Source of the DNA: JASBZA01 sp964345295
GTDB lineage: Bacteria; Bacillota; Clostridia; Saccharofermentanales; Fastidiosipilaceae
Direction of reading: 5' to 3'
Length of the DNA: 7,888 bases
Assembly: GCA_964345295.1 (NCBI GenBank)
Contig: CAYFQG010000041.1
Coordinates: 1-7,888, forward strand
Part shown: positions 4,564 through 7,888 of the stretch, one piece after another
How positions within the stretch are numbered: the stretch's first letter is position 1
Layout of the letters: each line of letters opens with the position of its first letter
Notes under the pieces: model-generated
Seen by the model: only the letters and a program-made list of their open reading frames with translations
The model's database searches: none
What the model was told of the DNA's origin: nothing
Translations under genes and position numbers: made by a program

Positions 4564-4764
4564 TTAAGCCTTCATGAAACCATCCGCATAGTCCATAAAG
4601 TTATGCCAATCGTACTCATCCAGGTTATGCGCCCCGGTCTTCATATGGTAGGCAATGTGTCCTTGGTGGAGAGGATGTTCGGGCAAGGGCATTTCGTATT
4701 GCTCCGAAAACAGGATTTCCGGCACATGTCTTTCTTGAATCAACTCTTGGATGGTCTTGTCCAT
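4564..4764 (-). CDS. Hypothetical 66-residue protein
   Basis: I do not recognise this protein. It is a short soluble protein, acidic overall, rich in His, Glu and Asp (HPLHQGHIAYHMKTGAHNLD in its second half) and ending DYADGFMKA. It has no membrane segment, signal peptide, cysteine or known motif. It starts with ATG at 4764, 21 nt after the acpS stop, behind a modest purine-rich site (AGAGGG, about 6 nt upstream). A weak terminator and a promoter for rpmB follow, so it is probably the last gene of the dnaD-dnaI-acpS operon. The case for it being real is its position, spacing and lack of any overlapping candidate; the function is unknown. Confidence 0.55.
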   Translation of the reverse strand: MDKTIQELIQERHVPEILFSEQYEMPLPEHPLHQGHIAYHMKTGAHNLDEYDWHNFMDYADGFMKA

Positions 4765-4785
4765 AATAACCCTCTTCCGTTCTTG

Positions 4786-5166
4786 CTAAGCCAAAATACA
4801 ACTGGCTATAGCATACTCTCTTTCATGGCTGATACTCATAACCAAGCTTTCATAGCCCTTGCTTTCAAACAAATCCTTGTACGTTCCGTAGATATTGACC
4901 TGAGGTTTGCCCCATGCATCGGCCAAAATTTCCATATCCAGGAAGGTCACGCCTCGGCCTATCCCCGTACCCAAAGCTTTGGCCAAAGCTTCCTTGCCCG
5001 CATAGCGCCCGGCCAAAGAAGACCAGCGATAAGACCCGTTGAGATTCTTGCAGTAGTCCAGCTCGGAAGGGGTAAAAATCCGCTCCAAAAAAGGCCGGCC
5101 CAAACGCTTGTAAGCCTTCTCAATCCTGTCGATTTTAACTAAGTCTACTCCGTGGCCTAAAGGCAC
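4786..5166 (-). CDS. acpS: Holo-[acyl-carrier-protein] synthase
   Basis: Transfers 4'-phosphopantetheine from CoA to the conserved serine of acyl carrier protein, activating it for fatty-acid synthesis in the cytosol. The 126-residue length is typical for the AcpS trimer class. Signatures: GHGVDLVKIDRIEK (4-17) with metal ligand D8, FLERIFTPSELDYC (26-39), SLAGRYAGKEALAKAL (50-65) with E59, and SISHEREYA (111-119). The start is GTG at 5166, behind AGGAGG (5181-5176) at 9 nt. The gene follows the DnaI-like gene after 21 nt and precedes the 66-aa gene by 21 nt, so it is probably co-transcribed from the dnaD promoter. Confidence 0.95.
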   Translation of the reverse strand: MPLGHGVDLVKIDRIEKAYKRLGRPFLERIFTPSELDYCKNLNGSYRWSSLAGRYAGKEALAKALGTGIGRGVTFLDMEILADAWGKPQVNIYGTYKDLFESKGYESLVMSISHEREYAIASCILA

Positions 5167-5187
5167 CTTCGAGGTCCTCCTCTGTGA

Positions 5188-6204
5188 TTAAATACCTTGC
5201 CCCAGTTTCACCCTGAGGTCATCGCCTACAAAAGGCAAAATCTTGAAATTCCCCAAAATACGCGAAACCAGGCGTTCGTTATAAATCTTCTTTAATTCGG
5301 CCAAGGTCAAATTCGACGTCAAGATAGTCGTCTTGCCCCTGAGATTTCGCTCCTGAAGCAACTGGTAAACCTCGGTTAGAGGGTCTTGGACCTGTCCGGA
5401 ACTAAGACCGAAATCATCCAAAACCAGAAAATCCGCTTCTATAAAAAGCTCATAATTTTCCCGGGCCTGGTCTATGGCCGCCTGACTGGAACCGAAACTT
5501 TTTTGTAGCGTCCTGAGCCTTCCTACTACTTCTTCGAAAGACAAAGCCGGCAGAAAAAGAGCCAGAACACCTTGGTCCAACAAGCTGTTCACGACACTAG
5601 AGGCCAGGAAAGTCTTACCCGTTCCGGTCTTGCCGGTAAAGTAGTAATTCTCGGCATGCTTGGGAAAATCCTCTACCAAACGGTCCATCATAGCTACATA
5701 GCGTTCCATGAGTGCTCGAGACCTTGCCTTGGCCTTACCTATTGCAATAGGCTTATCCGAAAACAAGGTCAAATCAACGTTCTCCCGCCTTGCTTGAGCG
5801 GACGGCATATAAGGACGCGCCATGTCATTCAAAACCTGGCGAAGCGTTTGCGGATAGCACTTGGGACAGGGTGGGCGGAAGCCTTGATCTTTACAATAAG
5901 AACAATAATAAAAAGACTCGGCCTTATCTTCTTCAGGCAGAGATTGATAGAAGGCTTCGAGTTCGTTTTCTTTGCTCTTTATGGCCTCATCTATACGTTG
6001 TCTTTCCCGGTCTCCGCCCTCACCTGGTACTGTCTCTAAAAGCAAACGGTCACAGCGGAGGTCTTGAAGACTTTGACGTAAAGGCCCGAGCTCGGGGTAG
6101 GCCTCTTCTAAACGCTCTTCCAAAGCTTTTTGCTTCATCTTGGCCCGGAGTGCACGGGCCTTATAAATCATCTCGACTTCATAGAGAATGGCGGCCTTAC
6201 GCAT
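5188..6204 (-). CDS. DnaI/DnaC-like AAA+ helicase-loader ATPase
   Basis: An AAA+ ATPase of the DnaI/DnaC type that loads the replicative helicase onto DNA at initiation or restart. The 338 residues divide into a charged, probably coiled-coil N-terminal part (1-95) and a four-cysteine zinc motif CSYC...CPKC (C101, C104, C113, C116), as in the helicase-binding domain of DnaI. The ATPase domain follows, with Walker A GKTGTGKT (191-198), Walker B FLVLDDFG (259-266), sensor-1 TSN (296-298) and ERLVSRI (310-316) with the likely arginine finger. The start is ATG at 6204 behind AAGGAG. It overlaps the end of the DnaD-domain gene by 8 nt, which suggests coupled translation and a joint loading complex. 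The transposon-type IstB is an alternative family member, but the zinc motif and the DnaD partner favour a chromosomal loader. Confidence 0.88.
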   Translation of the reverse strand: MRKAAILYEVEMIYKARALRAKMKQKALEERLEEAYPELGPLRQSLQDLRCDRLLLETVPGEGGDRERQRIDEAIKSKENELEAFYQSLPEEDKAESFYYCSYCKDQGFRPPCPKCYPQTLRQVLNDMARPYMPSAQARRENVDLTLFSDKPIAIGKAKARSRALMERYVAMMDRLVEDFPKHAENYYFTGKTGTGKTFLASSVVNSLLDQGVLALFLPALSFEEVVGRLRTLQKSFGSSQAAIDQARENYELFIEADFLVLDDFGLSSGQVQDPLTEVYQLLQERNLRGKTTILTSNLTLAELKKIYNERLVSRILGNFKILPFVGDDLRVKLGQGI

Positions 6205-7279
6205 GAGAAGGGTCTCCTTGTCCTAAATCCGAATCTGAATCTAAATCTTGGCCGGACGAGCTATCGGAAGCATTCTTGCCCATTAAGTTTTCCAAGTCGG
6301 CTTCCAGGGCATAGCGGTAAAACTGCTCGAAATAATCATCATCCAAGTCCCTTTCATCCATATCGGGCTTGGGACTTGTTGCTTTGGCCTTAGCCTGGGC
6401 TTTGGCCCGAGATTGACGAACCTTGTTTTTCTCCACATTCTCGGCTTCTTCCTTGGTCTTAATACCGGCCCTGTACCAATTTTCTAAAATCTTATCGAAG
6501 TAATTGAGGTTGGGTTCGGATAGGCGGACCGCATTACGCAGCGCCACTTCTATAACGGAAAAATCGTAGCCGTAAGTCTGTACCCATTTGGCCACAATCT
6601 CCTCATCGTAGCTGGACATCTTCTTATTAAGCTTCTGGCCGACTTGTCGACTGAGCATGCGAACCTTCTCATAGTTCTCTTTATATCGCGCCAAGTCGCC
6701 GAAACTCTTGACCTGATTCTTGTTATAGTCTCTGGCCACGGCGTCCAAATATTGCGGACCCTGAAGCTTGTTGCCCCTGCTGGCATCGACAAACATTTGA
6801 TAAACTACCGCCGGCTCAAAACCGTAATCCTGAAACCAGGAATCTATGGCCTGGTACCAGGAAGGTCCCATCAGGCCGTGGAAGTAAGTCTCATTAATAG
6901 ACCTCACCAGGCTCTCCCGGTCCTTGTTCTGACTCAGCCTTTCGGCCGATTCTTTCATCGGAACATTGGTCGTTGGACGAAAGAAGTAGGACACGACTTT
7001 TTTCTTCAAATCCACCAGCTGAACGCGGCCGAAATCCGGGTCGGCCGTGACCAATTCATGGCCCACCAGCTCGCAAACCGCCGCCTTAAAATCCTCCTTG
7101 CTGAGATCCAAAGCATCTCTCAGCACCTTGGTATCGGCACTTCCGTCGCCGTCTTGGCAAAAACAGGCATAAATATAGACCTTCGTCGCCTGACCGCCCA
7201 GCCTGGGCAAGTAATCTTGAATAAAGACACGGGGTATCAGTGTGTCGTCTAGAAAGCCGTCCGGTAAGATTCTGGCCAT
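6197..7279 (-). CDS. DnaD/DnaB-type replication initiation protein with two DnaD domains
   Basis: A primosomal protein of the DnaD/DnaB superfamily, which remodels origin DNA and recruits the helicase with its loader. The 360 residues comprise an N-terminal winged-helix-like part (about 8-100) and two copies of the DnaD C-terminal domain: 140-200 (SWFQDYGFEPAVVYQMFVDA ... ARDYNKNQVKSFGDL) and 227-285 (KWVQTYGYDFSVIEVALRNA ... YFDKILENWYRAGIKTKEEA). The second has the classic YxxxIxxxW motif. A Lys/Ala/Gln linker (284-305) and an acidic Asp/Ser tail (337-352) follow. The start is ATG at 7279 behind AAGGAGG at a tight 4-nt spacing. It is the first gene of an operon with the DnaI-like ATPase, acpS and the 66-aa gene. 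Two domain copies resemble B. subtilis DnaB more than DnaD, so I give no symbol. Confidence 0.87.
   Translation of the reverse strand: MARILPDGFLDDTLIPRVFIQDYLPRLGGQATKVYIYACFCQDGDGSADTKVLRDALDLSKEDFKAAVCELVGHELVTADPDFGRVQLVDLKKKVVSYFFRPTTNVPMKESAERLSQNKDRESLVRSINETYFHGLMGPSWYQAIDSWFQDYGFEPAVVYQMFVDASRGNKLQGPQYLDAVARDYNKNQVKSFGDLARYKENYEKVRMLSRQVGQKLNKKMSSYDEEIVAKWVQTYGYDFSVIEVALRNAVRLSEPNLNYFDKILENWYRAGIKTKEEAENVEKNKVRQSRAKAQAKAKATSPKPDMDERDLDDDYFEQFYRYALEADLENLMGKNASDSSSGQDLDSDSDLGQGDPSHA
6225..6248 (-). repeat. Hexanucleotide microsatellite in the acidic tail of the DnaD-domain gene
   Basis: Four imperfect tandem hexamers (AAATCC, GAATCT, GAATCT, AAATCT on the plus strand) encode the Asp-Leu/Asp-Ser repeats near the C-terminus. 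In-frame slippage would change tail length without breaking the gene. Confidence 0.5.
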
Positions 7280-7314
7280 GGATCCTCCTTCGTCTGCTAA
7301 ATAATCGGGTACTC

Positions 7315-7342
7315 AGTATAGCACGAAAAAAACCCCGCTCAA
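7315..7342 (-). promoter_or_regulatory. Promoter of the dnaD operon, -35 inside the upstream terminator
   Basis: On the minus strand, TTGAGC (7342-7337) and TATACT (7320-7315) are separated by 16 nt, and the start would be near 7308, about 28 nt upstream of the dnaD ATG. The -35 lies in the descending stem of the PFOR terminator and the spacer holds its T-run. Confidence 0.6.
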
Positions 7343-7371
7343 GAATTGTCTAAACTCTCAAGCGGGGTTTT
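7326..7371 (-). terminator. Rho-independent terminator of the PFOR gene
   Basis: AAAACCCCGCT (7329-7339) pairs with AGCGGGGTTTT (7361-7371) around a 21-nt loop. On the minus strand it is followed by a run of seven Ts (7332-7326). The loop is long but the stem is GC-rich and perfect. Confidence 0.85.
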
Positions 7372-7410
7372 ATTTAATTAAGCTTCAGACTTAAAAAGTT
7401 CTGTGTTCGC

Positions 7411-7888
7411 TTAAGCCTCGGTATTGAAGGTCGGGTCTTCGGCCTTGGCCACATAAGACTGATAACGCTCTTTGGCGTCTGCTTCGGCCTTGGCAAAGAT
7501 CTTGTCTACATGCTCCTTATCGTACTTCTTGTACAGGGAGTTGTAACGAACCTCACCCATGAGGAAGTCGGTAAAGCTCTCGGTCGGAGCCTTGGAATCC
7601 AACTGGAAGGGGTTCTTGCCTTGGTCGGCCAGACGAGGATCGAAGCGATAGAGGTGCCAGTATCCGGACAGAACCGCATCCTTCTCTCTCTTCTGACTGA
7701 TGGTCAAGCCGCCCTTGATACCGTGGTTGATACAAGGCGAGTAGGCAATGATCAGAGACGGGCCATTGTAAGCTTCAGCCTCTTGGATAGCCTTGAGGGT
7801 CTGAGCCTGGTTGGCACCCATAGCGATCTGAGCAACATAGACATAGCCGTAGCTCATAGCCATCATACCTAAGTCCTTCTTCTTCTGG
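7411..7888 (-). CDS. Pyruvate:ferredoxin oxidoreductase, C-terminal part (gene runs off the right edge)
   Basis: The last 158 residues of a large homodimeric PFOR (NifJ-type), which oxidises pyruvate to acetyl-CoA and CO2 and passes electrons to ferredoxin in anaerobes. The visible part is the C-terminal thiamine-diphosphate-binding domain: KKKDLGMMAMSYGYVYVAQIAMGAN, the SPCINHGIKGG stretch whose cysteine is, in this family, a ligand of the cluster nearest the cofactor, ESGYWHLYRFDPRL-like (here LSGYWHLYRFDPRL) and LMGEVRYNSL. The frame is open through the window edge, so the methionine at 7866 is internal, not a start. It is followed by a strong terminator. The family full length is near 1,170-1,190 residues, so most of the gene is to the right. 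Confidence 0.95.
   Translation of the reverse strand, partial: QKKKDLGMMAMSYGYVYVAQIAMGANQAQTLKAIQEAEAYNGPSLIIAYSPCINHGIKGGLTISQKREKDAVLSGYWHLYRFDPRLADQGKNPFQLDSKAPTESFTDFLMGEVRYNSLYKKYDKEHVDKIFAKAEADAKERYQSYVAKAEDPTFNTEA

Noticed and set aside
4447..5142. A 231-residue plus-strand frame opposite acpS and the 66-aa gene
   Set aside because: It is the antisense shadow of acpS, which is unmistakable by its motifs. No plus-strand ribosome binding site or domain was seen.
6644..7252. A 202-residue plus-strand frame opposite the DnaD-domain gene
   Set aside because: Antisense shadow: the minus strand encodes two clear DnaD domains with a ribosome binding site and promoter.

Overview
The window looks like the chromosome of an anaerobic, mid-GC Bacillota (Clostridia-like) bacterium, with the end of a probable integrated mobile element on the left. 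The reasons are a pyruvate:ferredoxin oxidoreductase (an anaerobic enzyme), a DnaD-domain plus DnaI/DnaC-type helicase-loader pair (a Bacillota replication module), strong AGGAGG ribosome binding sites, several GTG/TTG starts, and rho-independent terminators at most gene ends. I cannot name the genus.

Left part, 1-994: one plus-strand gene for an XRE-family repressor-like protein (251-772). It has its own promoter and a strong terminator. Upstream lie back-to-back promoters and four sites with the same 6-6-6 bp layout, which look like operators of a phage- or ICE-type switch. The leftward gene that this switch would control lies outside the window. Between the XRE terminator and guaA are three pairs of direct repeats, each with an 11-bp period. 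Two of the pairs are inverted relative to each other, as expected of integrase arm sites. The 3' end of guaA is a known integration hotspot, so I read 1 to about 994 as one end of an element inserted there. No integrase gene is visible.

Right part, 995-7888: every gene is on the minus strand. In transcription order these are the 3' end of the PFOR gene; a terminator that overlaps a new promoter; a replication operon of a two-copy DnaD-domain protein, a DnaI-like ATPase (8-nt overlap), acpS and an unknown 66-aa protein; rpmB with its own promoter and terminator; uppP (undecaprenyl-diphosphatase); an A24 prepilin peptidase whose Shine-Dalgarno can be masked by a leader hairpin; and guaA with its own promoter and a terminator that faces the mobile-element end.

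The most unusual gene is guaA. Its synthetase half is complete, but about 90 residues are missing from its glutamine-amidotransferase half, including the nucleophile cysteine loop, and the HPE motif appears to have become WPE. It should therefore be an ammonia-dependent GMP synthetase, or it may borrow a separate glutaminase. Other points worth a second look are the four-site operator array, the integrase-arm-like repeats, the self-masking leader of the prepilin peptidase, and an 11-bp repeat that brackets the guaA promoter.
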